Part shown: positions 56,834 through 64,000 of the stretch, piece after piece
How the letters are laid out: every line of letters starts with the position of its first letter
Numbering within the stretch: the first letter of the stretch is position 1
Assembly: GCA_036984305.1 (NCBI GenBank)
Contig: BQWY01000001.1
Location: 310,001 to 374,000, forward strand
Reading direction: 5' to 3'
From: Nitrospira sp.
GTDB taxonomy: Bacteria; Nitrospirota; Nitrospiria; Nitrospirales; Nitrospiraceae
DNA: 64,000 nt
The notes under the pieces: model-generated
Seen by the model: the letters and a program-made list of their open reading frames with translations, nothing else
Told to the model about the DNA's origin: nothing
Databases searched by the model: none
Program-made: the position numbers and the translations under genes

Positions 56834-57284
56834 ATGAAGAAGAGCATTAAGCCGAGCTCCCTTGCGTTGGTTCATGGGCCGCCGGGCACCGGCAAAACCT
56901 TGAACGTCCACCTTGAGGAAGCACACGGGCAAAGACGTGTTCCGGATCGACTTGTCTCGGGTCGTATCCAAATACATCGGTGAGACGGAGGGAAACCTAT
57001 CGCGGCTTTTCGATAAGGGCGAAAACAAAAACTGGATGTTGTTCTTTGATGAGGCCGATACCCTGTTCGGCAAGCGAACCGAGGTCCGAGACACGCATGA
57101 TAGATACCGCAATCAGGAAGTCGCTTACCTACTGCAACGGATTAAAAGCTACAGCGGACTGGTGATTCTGACTACCAACCAGCACGGCAATCTTGACGAA
57201 GCGTTTTCCCGCCGCATTCAAGCCATCATCCATTTCCCCATACCGCGCCCTGAGGACCGCCACGAAATCTGCAACTTACAGTAA
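56834..57284 (+). pseudogene. AAA+ ATPase fragment of contractile-injection-system type
   Basis: A start at 56834 reads 'LALVHGPPGTGKTLNV' (Walker A) and then loses frame near 56911. In the next frame the protein continues 'HTGKDVFRIDLSRVVSKYIG', 'MLFFDEADTLFGKRTEVRD' (Walker B), 'GLVILTTNQHGNLDEAFSRR', and 'IHFPIPRPEDR', then stops at 57284 without the C-terminal helical domain. This AAA+ type accompanies eCIS gene clusters (Afp15/Pvc15-like). The frameshift and truncation make it a pseudogene. Confidence 0.75.
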
Positions 57285-57475
57285 ATGGTGGTATTTCAGA
57301 CGAGCAATTTCTACGTCCGGAAAGAAACCTAAAAAAACATATTGCAAGCCTGCATACTTTCAAACATAATTCTGCCCCCTAAAACAATACGTCCCACTTC
57401 CGTCGATCGACCTCCTTGCCGAGGCGATGTCTCATGGGGACCCAGGCAAATTCTCATGCTCAGATTATCCCCCTT

Positions 57476-57807
57476 CCTAAGTGCGGCGGTGTGCTTCGCG
57501 GGTTAAGAGAAAAGTTTTCTCCCGATCTAATTACGGGCACTGCACATTCAATCATCCCGATAACTGTCCTCCTGGTCGTAACGGCTTCCAACCGCAGCTC
57601 AATCTCATCTACAGCGCGGAAAATGGTAATCGGCCGTTCTGGTTTCGGTGGACCCTTAGTATTCCCGGCATCGCCCGCAAAATGTCGAATGGCATCCTTC
57701 GCTACCTGGACCACTCGCCGTATCCGAAACGCATTGGCGAAGCGATGGAAAGCAGGGAATGCTGCCGCATGGCGTTTACAATGAGGTGGGCTAAAGTCAT
57801 TGGCTAA
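57476..57807 (+). pseudogene. SpvB/Tc-toxin B-component N-terminal fragment (frameshifted)
   Basis: One frame gives 'GGVLRGLREKFSPDLITG' and 'HSIIPITV'; the next frame, from about 57568, gives 'PPGRNGFQPQLNLIYS', 'ENGNRPFWFRWTLSIPG', and 'NGILRYLD'. Together they form the conserved N-terminus of SpvB-domain proteins (Tc toxin B/C components and their relatives). Losing one C in the run near 57565-57570 explains the frameshift. The fragment ends at 57807, so most of the protein is missing. Such toxins are frequent neighbours or cargo of eCIS loci. Confidence 0.72.
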
Positions 57808-57913
57808 TCGGTCATCAATTGCCGATTCGGGCATAGTCAATTAGGACCGATGAGGAGCAGAGACTCTAAACATGGCTCTCTCTGAGTAGGGCAAGAAACA
57901 TATAAGCTGATGC

Positions 57914-57919
57914 AGGAGG
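57914..57919 (+). promoter_or_regulatory. Strong ribosome binding site for the PqqA-like gene
   Basis: AGGAGG ends 7 nt before ATG 57927. It is the strongest Shine-Dalgarno sequence in this zone and supports translation of an ORF of only 47 codons. Confidence 0.7.
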
Positions 57920-57926
57920 AAACGGT

Positions 57927-58070
57927 ATGCAATGGGAATATCCATCATTTGTTGAGATCAGAATGGATGCGGAAATCGGGTCCTATCAGGATGAATTTCA
58001 AAATCCACCCGACATGACTGATATTTCGAATGAGAGACCTCGTACGCTAACAGAGGAGAGAAAGGATTAA
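57927..58070 (+). CDS. PqqA-like precursor peptide, 47 residues
   Basis: This small ORF was read directly from the sequence. It begins 'MQWEYPSFVEIRMDAEIGSY' and ends 'RPRTLTEERKD'. It has the PqqA pattern: an aromatic/Pro start (WxxPxF), then a Glu and a Tyr spaced E-x3-Y (E16, Y20), the two residues cross-linked in PQQ synthesis. A Gln-Asp-Glu tail of ~27 residues, longer than classical PqqA, follows. AGGAGG precedes the ATG. No PqqD, PqqE or PqqC gene lies in the window. Downstream is a PQQ-type beta-propeller gene. It may yield PQQ or another modified peptide. Confidence 0.72.
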   Translation: MQWEYPSFVEIRMDAEIGSYQDEFQNPPDMTDISNERPRTLTEERKD

Positions 58071-58248
58071 GGCTCAGGCGCTTGTTGGTTTCACTTGCAC
58101 TCAAGTTTTGCTCTCTTCGAGGTCAACGCTGAGGATGCGATCATATTGTGTGTAAATGCCTTCACAACTGCCGATGTCATACGAGAGGAAGCGCGGGGCG
58201 GCCATGCCTCTGAGCCTCGTATGACACCTATGCATCTGGAGAGTGAAT

Positions 58249-60531
58249 ATGAGACCCAAAAGCGACATGCGCATTAGGATCTCGATTGCACTAGGTTTAG
58301 GGATGCTAGCGATGCCAGTGCATGCTACCGACGTGATGACTCAACATAATGACCGCGCCAGAACGGGAACGAACCTAAAAGAGACGATGTTAAACACGTC
58401 GAATGTCAGAACAGGACAATTTGGCAAGCTCTGGAACCTTTTTGCCGACGGGCAGATTGTCGCGCAACCGCTGTACGTGTCGGACCTTCAGATCGATGTG
58501 GGAGGGCACCAAGGTAGATTCAATGCCGTGATCGTTGCCACAATGCATAACACTATCTACGTGTACGATGCCGACAAAGAAAACAAAGGTCCGGAAGGAA
58601 GAACAGTTCCGTTATGGGCCAGATGGCTAGGCACCCCGAGGCCTGGTGGGGAAGACATTGATATGTACCACACCAATGACCCGGAGTGGGGGATACTAAG
58701 TACCCCCGTGATCAATGATGCCAAAACGGTCATTTATGCGGTGGCGTGGCATGATAAGGGAAATGGGAATTACGAATACCGGCTCCATGCACTCAACCTA
58801 CGTGACGGATCACCAAGGGGGCAGCCGATGGCGGTGACGGGATCCGTGCCGAATCCAAAGGATCCACAGGCCTCTCCCATAAGCTTTGATCCGAGACCAC
58901 AGAAGCAGCGGGCTGGCTTGTTAGTCAGCAAGGGGGTCCTCTATGTCGCATTTGGTGGTGGTTATCATGGCTGGTTATTTGCTTACGATGCGGAGACCTT
59001 GCAACAGCGCGCGGTTTGGTGCTCGACACCAAGCGGCAACCAAGGAGGCATTTGGCAGGCTGGCCAGGGTCCGGTCGCCGATGCTGAAGGACATATCTAT
59101 ATCATGACCGGCAATGGGACATTTGACGTCACCCAGGGAGGCAGCAGTTATGCAGACAGCCTCGTGAAGTTAAGGTTGGAAAATCAAAAATTTGTCGTGA
59201 AGGATTATTTCACTCCGTGTAATCAAAAATGGTTACAGGATATGGACATTGACCTCGGCTCGTCAGGCCCCGTTCTCTTGCCGGGAGAAAAGATCATCGT
59301 TGGGGGTGGGAAACAAGGCCGACTGTACGTCATGAACACTGGGAATTTAGGAAAGCATCATCCAAATCCAGCGAACAATCAGTGCGACAATCCCAACGTG
59401 ATCCAAGAATTTCAGGCAAATCCATTCTCGAGCGATCCCAATGGACGCCCGCATATTCATGGGGGGCCGGTCTTTTGGAACGGTCCCGATGCCGCTCGCC
59501 TCTATGTTTGGAGTGAACACAGCCCCTTGAAGGCATTCAAATTCAAGGATAATCGATTTATAGATTTAGAGAATGCCAAGACCAGTGGTTATAGACCGCC
59601 CTGGGGGATGCCAGGGGGCATGTTGGCGTTATCGAGTAATGGCAGTAGCGCCGGAAGTGGCATAGTCTGGGCACTCGTTCCCCTCACCGGAGATGCGAAT
59701 TCTCAGCGAGGGGTCAGGGGCCTCTTGCTAGCGTTTGATGCGCAGGATGTCTCAAACGAGTTGTGGCGCAGTGAACAGCCCAATGGCAGGAATTCCTACG
59801 GCCTCTTTGCGAAATTTGCGCCCCCCACTGTGGCCGGCGGCAAGGTGTTTGTGGCGACGTATGGGAACGACGAGCTGCAGCGGACGTACTTCAAGAATGA
59901 TCGGCCGGAACGCCTTCCAACAGAGTATTACGTGGCTGTGTATGGACTTTTGACGAATTCAAAACTCACCGTTGTGGACCAAAACAAGGATGATATTACG
60001 GTTCTAAAGGCACAATTGCACGGTCCACCAAAGATTGATCGAGGCAAATGTGAGAGTGTCAATCCACACAACATCGATTGTACGGTTGCCTTGGAGCAGG
60101 CCCATGGTGCACCCAGCCTTCACGAGGTGATTGTACCCAATAATTACGATTTTGCGGGGTGCCAGGTGATGCGAGTTACTACGGCGAGCAAGGAGGGTGG
60201 GATCACTAACGCGGACTCAGTCGGTTTCTGGAGCGCTGAGGCAACAGAAGGATTTGAGACCACAAATTCAGGACGTACGTTTCCCAAGACCAGCTTGAAG
60301 CGTGTCGGAAACGGTGTGTTGAAAAACGGTGCCAACGCCCTCTTCCATGAATTTATTGGCATGGCAAGTTGCGAATTAGGTCCGACCTCCGCGTTCCGCT
60401 TGTTTAAACCATTCATGGATTTTCGATCAGACCAAGAGCAAAAGATGTATCGGAACTGGGATCTTGCCCAAAATTACAGGATCGGACGAGAGATTACACA
60501 ATTCGATCGAAGTGGAGAACTTCTACAGTAA
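58249..60531 (+). CDS. Secreted PQQ-type beta-propeller protein
   Basis: The protein has 760 residues. The signal peptide ('IRISIALGLGMLAMPVHA', cleaved near residue 27) is followed by a long series of propeller blades of the PQQ-binding-like class: 'TQHNDRARTGTNLKETML', 'GQIVAQPLYVSDLQI', 'IVATMHNTIYVYDAD', 'STPVINDAKTVIYAVAW', 'HIYIMTGNGTFDV', and 'GGPVFWNGPDAARLYVW'. The last ~190 residues are a different, unidentified domain with several Cys. ATG 58249 follows GGAGAG. No dehydrogenase active-site Cys-Cys pair was seen, so PQQ binding or catalysis is unproven. Confidence 0.82.
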   Translation: MRPKSDMRIRISIALGLGMLAMPVHATDVMTQHNDRARTGTNLKETMLNTSNVRTGQFGKLWNLFADGQIVAQPLYVSDLQIDVGGHQGRFNAVIVATMHNTIYVYDADKENKGPEGRTVPLWARWLGTPRPGGEDIDMYHTNDPEWGILSTPVINDAKTVIYAVAWHDKGNGNYEYRLHALNLRDGSPRGQPMAVTGSVPNPKDPQASPISFDPRPQKQRAGLLVSKGVLYVAFGGGYHGWLFAYDAETLQQRAVWCSTPSGNQGGIWQAGQGPVADAEGHIYIMTGNGTFDVTQGGSSYADSLVKLRLENQKFVVKDYFTPCNQKWLQDMDIDLGSSGPVLLPGEKIIVGGGKQGRLYVMNTGNLGKHHPNPANNQCDNPNVIQEFQANPFSSDPNGRPHIHGGPVFWNGPDAARLYVWSEHSPLKAFKFKDNRFIDLENAKTSGYRPPWGMPGGMLALSSNGSSAGSGIVWALVPLTGDANSQRGVRGLLLAFDAQDVSNELWRSEQPNGRNSYGLFAKFAPPTVAGGKVFVATYGNDELQRTYFKNDRPERLPTEYYVAVYGLLTNSKLTVVDQNKDDITVLKAQLHGPPKIDRGKCESVNPHNIDCTVALEQAHGAPSLHEVIVPNNYDFAGCQVMRVTTASKEGGITNADSVGFWSAEATEGFETTNSGRTFPKTSLKRVGNGVLKNGANALFHEFIGMASCELGPTSAFRLFKPFMDFRSDQEQKMYRNWDLAQNYRIGREITQFDRSGELLQ

Positions 60532-60570
60532 AGAAAAGCTTTATTGCCATAGAACGTTTGCGGTAGGCCC

Positions 60571-61785
60571 ATGTGGAAGACGTTTAAACGGTTGATGATC
60601 ACGCTCGCTCTCGTAGGAGTCCTAGAGCAAGTTATTCCCAATGCGTATGCCGGTGCTATCCTGCAGCTCTATCATGATCCCCAGAATCCCCAATTCAGTT
60701 GGAGTTGGAAAACTATTAGTCAGAAACTCGACAATATCAAGGCAGCGGGCTTTACCGCTCTCTTAATCTCTCCACATCAAGCAGCTTGTGGTGGAAAGCA
60801 AAGTGTCGGATACGATCCATATGACTTTCGTAGCTTCGACAGTGCCCACGGAACCGGCGAAGAGCTAGGGGAGCTTGTCAAGAAGGTTCATCGGTATGGC
60901 CTCCAGATTTATGCAGATATGGTGATGAATCATATGTGCAGTAACAATTTTAATTACCCTCGATTTGGATCGAATGATTTCCATCATTCTGGATCGATTA
61001 ATAACTGGGGTGATCAATGGCAGGTCGAAAATGGCTCGCTTTTTGGACTGGAAGACCTCGCACAGGAATCCTCATACGTACGTGGTGAGCTTTGGAAGTA
61101 CCTTGTCAAGACAAACAACATGGGCTTCGACGGCTATCGCTGGGACGCAGCTAAACATGTGCCGAAGTGGTATTGGAAAGACCACATTGTAAATAACGTC
61201 AATGCGTGGGGGAAGTTCAATTTTGGCGAGGTATATGACAGCAATACGGCCTACCTTCAGCAATACATTGATACCGGTATGGCGGTGACAGACTATACCC
61301 TGTATTTTCTCATGCGCGACTGTTTCCAGTTTGGTGGAAATCTAGCGGCATTGGATGGAGCCGGTCTGGCTGGGGTAAACGGACCTCGGGCCGTCACATT
61401 CGTTCAGAATCATGATGTAGGCCCGCCTCCGAACAGACTCCTGGCCTATGCCTTTATTTCGTCATATCCAGGTTATCCCTTGTACTTTGATGTATCGCTG
61501 AATGACGCTAACATCATCAACTTGGTCTGGATTCAAAATCACTTAGCTATAGGCGCGTATCTTAATCGGTACAAAGACCAGCACACGCTTATCTTCGAGC
61601 GGGATCATCACCTGCTTGCCGGTATCAACCAATATGGTGACTGGGTTAGCAAGTGGGTAAAAACCTCATGGAACAACACCAAGCTCCATGATCATGCTGG
61701 TCACGTAAATGATGTGTGGACCAATAATGACGGCTATGCGGAAGTTTGGATCCCCCCCCTGAGTTATGTCATGTTGGCGCCGTGA
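60571..61785 (+). CDS. Secreted alpha-amylase (GH13)
   Basis: The protein has 404 residues: signal peptide ending near 'PNAYAGA', then the GH13 (beta/alpha)8 barrel with conserved regions I 'YADMVMNH', II 'GFDGYRWDAAKHV' (nucleophile Asp), III 'FGEVYDS' (acid/base Glu) and IV 'FVQNHDVGP' (Asp). A short C-terminal beta domain ends the protein. All three catalytic carboxylates are present, so it should be active on alpha-glucans. It is 39 nt after the propeller gene in the same direction, and both are exported. Both look more AT-rich than the core genes, which suggests transfer. Confidence 0.93.
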   Translation: MWKTFKRLMITLALVGVLEQVIPNAYAGAILQLYHDPQNPQFSWSWKTISQKLDNIKAAGFTALLISPHQAACGGKQSVGYDPYDFRSFDSAHGTGEELGELVKKVHRYGLQIYADMVMNHMCSNNFNYPRFGSNDFHHSGSINNWGDQWQVENGSLFGLEDLAQESSYVRGELWKYLVKTNNMGFDGYRWDAAKHVPKWYWKDHIVNNVNAWGKFNFGEVYDSNTAYLQQYIDTGMAVTDYTLYFLMRDCFQFGGNLAALDGAGLAGVNGPRAVTFVQNHDVGPPPNRLLAYAFISSYPGYPLYFDVSLNDANIINLVWIQNHLAIGAYLNRYKDQHTLIFERDHHLLAGINQYGDWVSKWVKTSWNNTKLHDHAGHVNDVWTNNDGYAEVWIPPLSYVMLAP

Positions 61786-61818
61786 GCTACACCACTGACG
61801 GCGACGGAGAGAGGCGTT

Positions 61819-61878
61819 CAGCAGCAGGGGACAAAACTCTTAACTCGCGTGTCCTTGGAAACGGGGGTGAACCCGTAG
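61819..61878 (+). repeat. 60-nt structured repeat, copy 2
   Basis: It aligns gap-free with 56773-56832. The stem ACGGG (61861-61865) / CCCGT (61872-61876) is preserved by compensating changes relative to copy 1. It lies 33 nt after the amylase stop and, with copy 1, brackets the SpvB fragment, the PqqA-like gene, the propeller and the amylase. Confidence 0.7.
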
Positions 61879-62333
61879 GAGAGATCTAACAGATCAGAGG
61901 CTTATCTATTCAGATACGCTAGGTATCCTAGAAGATACAGTACCTTCAGGTAAACGGCGAGGAGCAGAAAGGCCGATAGCTGGACCTGTACCTGGTTCGC
62001 GCCGCTTGAGATGACTTTCCATCCGCGTGGGCGTGAAGGAACAGAAAATGCTTGCACTGGACCTTACCCCAAATAGATCTCCAGCGCCATGAATCGTGCT
62101 GATGATACGACAGTCAAGCATCCGGATCTGAGACATGCAACGACTGGTGTCTGGAGAACTCGGCCTGGCTCATATCAACACAGAGTTGTTAACTCAAGGA
62201 AACTGGGAAGCCGTGTTGATTCACTGAAAGTGTCTTAGCGATGCGGCTAGCAAGTAGGGCTTCTGGTGTTACCGAAATAACCGGATAAGCAGGGGGGCGC
62301 AGTTAATTTCGCCGCCACATGGGGGAAGGGCCA
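61879..62333. other. Non-coding stretch before the LuxR-type regulator
   Basis: About 450 bases between repeat copy 2 and the regulator hold no gene I can support. Short hairpins are possible (for instance AGCCG near 62211 with CGGCT near 62246), but none fits a known RNA family. Confidence 0.35.
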
Positions 62334-63008
62334 ATGGGGGGCGCCTTAACCAACGTGGGTATCATTCATAGTCATCGCCTGTTCCGAGATGCTTTTGTGG
62401 TGGCACTAACGAACCAGGAAAGAATAACGGTGGGCTGGGAGGCACCATGCGTTGAGCAGCTGCAGCTGAATGGGGAGGAACCGCAGCCGGATCTGTTTCT
62501 TGTGGAAGCCAGCGACTCTCTCGAGAGGTGTTGTGAAGAAGTCGGTCGCTTACGGCTGATGGCGCCTGAGTGCAAGGTGATCATGATGGGAGTGCCGGAA
62601 ACCGACGAAGCGGTACTCGACTGTATCGAGCGCGTTGGGGCGTCTGGATATGTGCTGGAGAGCGGATCTTTGCACGATGTAGTGCGAAACATTCGCTCGG
62701 TGGCGGCCGGAGAAACAGTGTGCTCCCCTCGTGTCGCTGGTCTTGTATTTTCTCGGGTATCCGAACTTTCTCGTCAGGTTTCTTCATCTTGGATAAATCG
62801 TCCAGATAAACTTACAAGAAGAGAGGAGGAAATCGTCACAGCCATTGAATGCGGCTGCAGCAACAAAGAAATAGCGGTTCGGCTTGGGATAGAAGTCTCC
62901 ACTGTGAAGAATCACGTCCATAACATCCTCGACAAGCTCCAGCTGCGCGATCGACGATCCGCCGCCGAATATGCCAAACAACAGGGCCTCGTCGGTTCGC
63001 GCCACTAG
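62334..63008 (+). CDS. NarL/LuxR-type regulator with altered receiver domain
   Basis: The protein has 224 residues. Residues ~5-125 have the CheY-like order of strands and helices ('NVGIIHSHRLFRDAFVVAL', 'KVIMMGVPETDEAV', 'GASGYVLESGSLHDVV'). The phospho-acceptor strand reads 'DLFLVEASD', so Asp is replaced by Glu, and the conserved Lys of 'GYLLK' is also Glu. The C-terminal HTH is intact: 'LTRREEEIVTAIECG', 'SNKEIAVRLGIEVSTVK'. The protein probably works without phosphorylation. The ATG at 62334 is preceded by GGGAAGGG; ATG 62319 is possible. It probably controls the cluster to its right. Confidence 0.87.
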   Translation: MGGALTNVGIIHSHRLFRDAFVVALTNQERITVGWEAPCVEQLQLNGEEPQPDLFLVEASDSLERCCEEVGRLRLMAPECKVIMMGVPETDEAVLDCIERVGASGYVLESGSLHDVVRNIRSVAAGETVCSPRVAGLVFSRVSELSRQVSSSWINRPDKLTRREEEIVTAIECGCSNKEIAVRLGIEVSTVKNHVHNILDKLQLRDRRSAAEYAKQQGLVGSRH

Positions 63009-63098
63009 CACCCCTGCTCCTCGGAATTCAGACCAACTCGCATACGAAGTAGCCTCGGACTTGACGTTCCATCACGACACTCTTGCCATTGGCGCAGA

Positions 63099-63172
63099 TA
63101 GATCTAGTCGCATCTAGATCATAGATCATTTTCAGACCCCACATATAGATCCTAATTAGATCCTATGATCTA
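63099..63172. promoter_or_regulatory. Cluster of TAGATC sites upstream of the injection-system genes
   Basis: TAGATC occurs at 63099, 63115, 63122, 63146 and 63157, and its reverse GATCTA at 63101 and 63167, all within 74 bp. The two ends make an inverted pair. The spacing and the position between the LuxR-type gene and the receiver-like gene suggest an operator. Confidence 0.55.
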
Positions 63173-63231
63173 TTTGGCTCCAAAGCATATCAGCCTACTA
63201 TCCTCTCACACGGTGCCATGAGAACTTTCTG

Positions 63232-63612
63232 ATGCACATGATCCGGGTGCTCTTGGCAAATTATCCCGTCATGGTTCCTGATGCAGTTAGACGCCTCTTG
63301 CAAAAACAAGAGGACATGGAACTGGTTGGCGACTGCCGTGGACCGCTGAAGATCCTCCAAGAGACGGGTCGGACCAACGCCGATGCAGTTATTCTTTCCC
63401 AGGAAGGGACGGAGGATCTTGGTATTTGCACCCATCTGTTGGGTGTGTATCCTGATTTGGTCATCATGAGTGTTACTCCAAACCTGACTACTGCGTTCAC
63501 TCTACAAATCTCCATTGAGCGTCGAGAGTCCGTCAACACGAATCTGGAGGACATTCCACAGCTGCTCCGCACAGCGATAGTAAGGGGGCGCAATTCCTTA
63601 GGGGAGGGTTGA
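63232..63612 (+). CDS. Stand-alone receiver-like protein without phospho-acceptor
   Basis: The protein has 126 residues with the NarL-type receiver pattern 'IRVLLANYPVMVPDAVRRLL', 'LVGDCRGPLKILQE', and 'VYPDLVIMSVTPN'. The Asp strand reads 'DAVILSQEGTE', with Ser at the expected Asp position, and no output domain follows. It resembles the receiver half of the LuxR-type protein upstream, so it may be a truncated paralogue that binds it. ATG 63232 or 63238; no strong ribosome site. It precedes the sheath gene by 53 nt. Confidence 0.62.
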   Translation: MHMIRVLLANYPVMVPDAVRRLLQKQEDMELVGDCRGPLKILQETGRTNADAVILSQEGTEDLGICTHLLGVYPDLVIMSVTPNLTTAFTLQISIERRESVNTNLEDIPQLLRTAIVRGRNSLGEG

Positions 63613-63652
63613 GGAGGTACGAACGCGTCTTAACAGAAAACTCACCTGTCTA

Positions 63653-63657
63653 GTGGA
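63653..63657 (+). promoter_or_regulatory. Ribosome binding site of the sheath gene
   Basis: GGAGG lies 8 nt upstream of ATG 63666, fixing the start of the sheath protein. Confidence 0.65.
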
Positions 63658-63665
63658 GGACACCA

Positions 63666-64000
63666 ATGCCGACATTACCGACTTATCCAGGAGTGTACAT
63701 TGAAGAAATTCCAAGTGGGGTGCGGACTATTACTGGAGTGGCAACGTCAATCACAGCCTTCGTTGGCTATACGAGCCGCGGGCTGGACAACCGCGCCACG
63801 CACCTGTTCAGCTTCGCCGATTTCGAGCGCTCGTTTGGCGGGCTGGCGTCCGATAGCGAACTGAGCTACGCAGTCCAGCACTTCTTTGCAAATGGCGGGA
63901 CTGAAGCGTATGTGGTGCGCGTGCCAAAGGCTTCGGACGCAGCGGTTGTGAGTCCCGATGTGAAGGCGGCCGCCGCGAGCATTACTCTTCTGGACGACGT
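63666..64000 (+). CDS. Contractile tail sheath protein (eCIS/phage-type), 5' part
   Basis: The first ~111 residues are present and the frame is open at the window end. 'LPTYPGVYIEEIPSG' and 'TGVATSITAFVGYTSRG' are the conserved N-terminus of phage and Afp2/Pvc2-type sheath proteins, which polymerise around the inner tube and contract to drive it through a target membrane. 'FFANGGTEAYVVRV' is also typical. With the decayed eCIS-type AAA+ ATPase and SpvB fragments upstream, an extracellular contractile injection system is more likely than a prophage, but the core genes lie outside the window. Confidence 0.9.
   Translation, partial: MPTLPTYPGVYIEEIPSGVRTITGVATSITAFVGYTSRGLDNRATHLFSFADFERSFGGLASDSELSYAVQHFFANGGTEAYVVRVPKASDAAVVSPDVKAAAASITLLDD

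Larger units (their letters stand above)
54153..58200. mobile_element. Decayed accessory island downstream of tRNA-Arg
   Basis: From the tRNA 3' end onward coding density drops, base composition turns more AT-rich and several gene fragments in mixed orientation appear: integrase end, radical SAM remnant, IS3-type fragment, AAA+ fragment, SpvB fragment. One intact gene (TIR-like) and one intact small gene (PqqA-like) lie within. The right boundary is not visible; intact acquired-looking genes continue to the window end. No duplicate of the tRNA 3' end was found. Confidence 0.6.

Noticed and set aside
58095..58277. 60-codon frame between the PqqA-like gene and the propeller
   Set aside because: TTG start without a ribosome site and overlapping the propeller start; not supported.
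62205..62255. Possible group II intron domain V
   Set aside because: An AGCCG/CGGCT pairing and a 'GAAA' are present, but the catalytic triad and bulge geometry do not fit, and no maturase is near.

Overview
The window looks like the chromosome of a chemolithoautotrophic bacterium of the Nitrospira type. This is an inference from gene content: archaeal-type PheRS, two proteins built from PCP_red repeats in a genome piece with no photosynthesis genes, a TusA-fused siroheme reductase next to APS reductase, and a contractile-injection sheath gene. No rRNA or marker gene settles the taxonomy.

Layout. 0-2.4 kb: the end of a TonB-dependent receptor, a PepSY membrane protein and a small membrane protein (iron or siderophore uptake), then an O-methyltransferase-like gene. 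2.7-9.3 kb: initiator tRNA, then fmt-rsmB-rpe-pheS-pheT. 9.4-13.8 kb, minus strand: rplT, rpmI, infC (AUC start), thrS, tRNA-Val, an HU gene and a Fis-type regulator. 14.2-22 kb: assimilatory sulfate reduction, with an Rrf2 regulator, a siroheme reductase-TusA fusion, cysH, a TrpD2-like gene, cysD and a cysN-cysC fusion. 22-24.7 kb: an Mrp-type Fe-S ATPase, a zinc-ribbon PCP_red protein and a His-rich membrane protein. 24.7-27.7 kb: yebC-ruvA-(secreted Cys-rich protein)-ruvB, without ruvC. 27.8-38.9 kb: one long run for aromatic amino acids, lipid and translation (pheA-hisC-aroF-tyrA-aroA-cmk-plsC-rpsA-sppA-ihf-PCP_red). 39-54 kb: a VCBS lipoprotein, dacA, a minus-strand degP-lipB-gdhA operon, an RpoD-like sigma factor, nfeD-slipin, and trmI-SDR-aroE-aroK.

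At 54.1 kb a tRNA-Arg(TCG) gene marks a sharp change. What follows is a visibly more AT-rich accessory zone of decayed genes: an integrase C-terminal remnant, a radical SAM pseudogene, an IS3-type fragment, an AAA+ ATPase fragment of the kind found with contractile injection systems, and a frameshifted SpvB/Tc-toxin fragment. Intact genes lie between them: a TIR-like effector with a C-terminal GxW domain, an unannotated PqqA-like 47-residue peptide gene, a secreted PQQ-type beta-propeller, a secreted GH13 amylase, and two receiver-like regulators that lack the phospho-acceptor Asp. The window closes inside a contractile tail sheath gene, probably the start of an extracellular contractile injection system (eCIS) that continues to the right.

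The most unusual items are the TIR-like/GxW protein, the orphan PqqA-like peptide, a 60-nt repeat with covarying stems at 56.8 and 61.8 kb, a cluster of TAGATC sites upstream of the injection-system genes, and the two-siroheme-site reductase fused to TusA.
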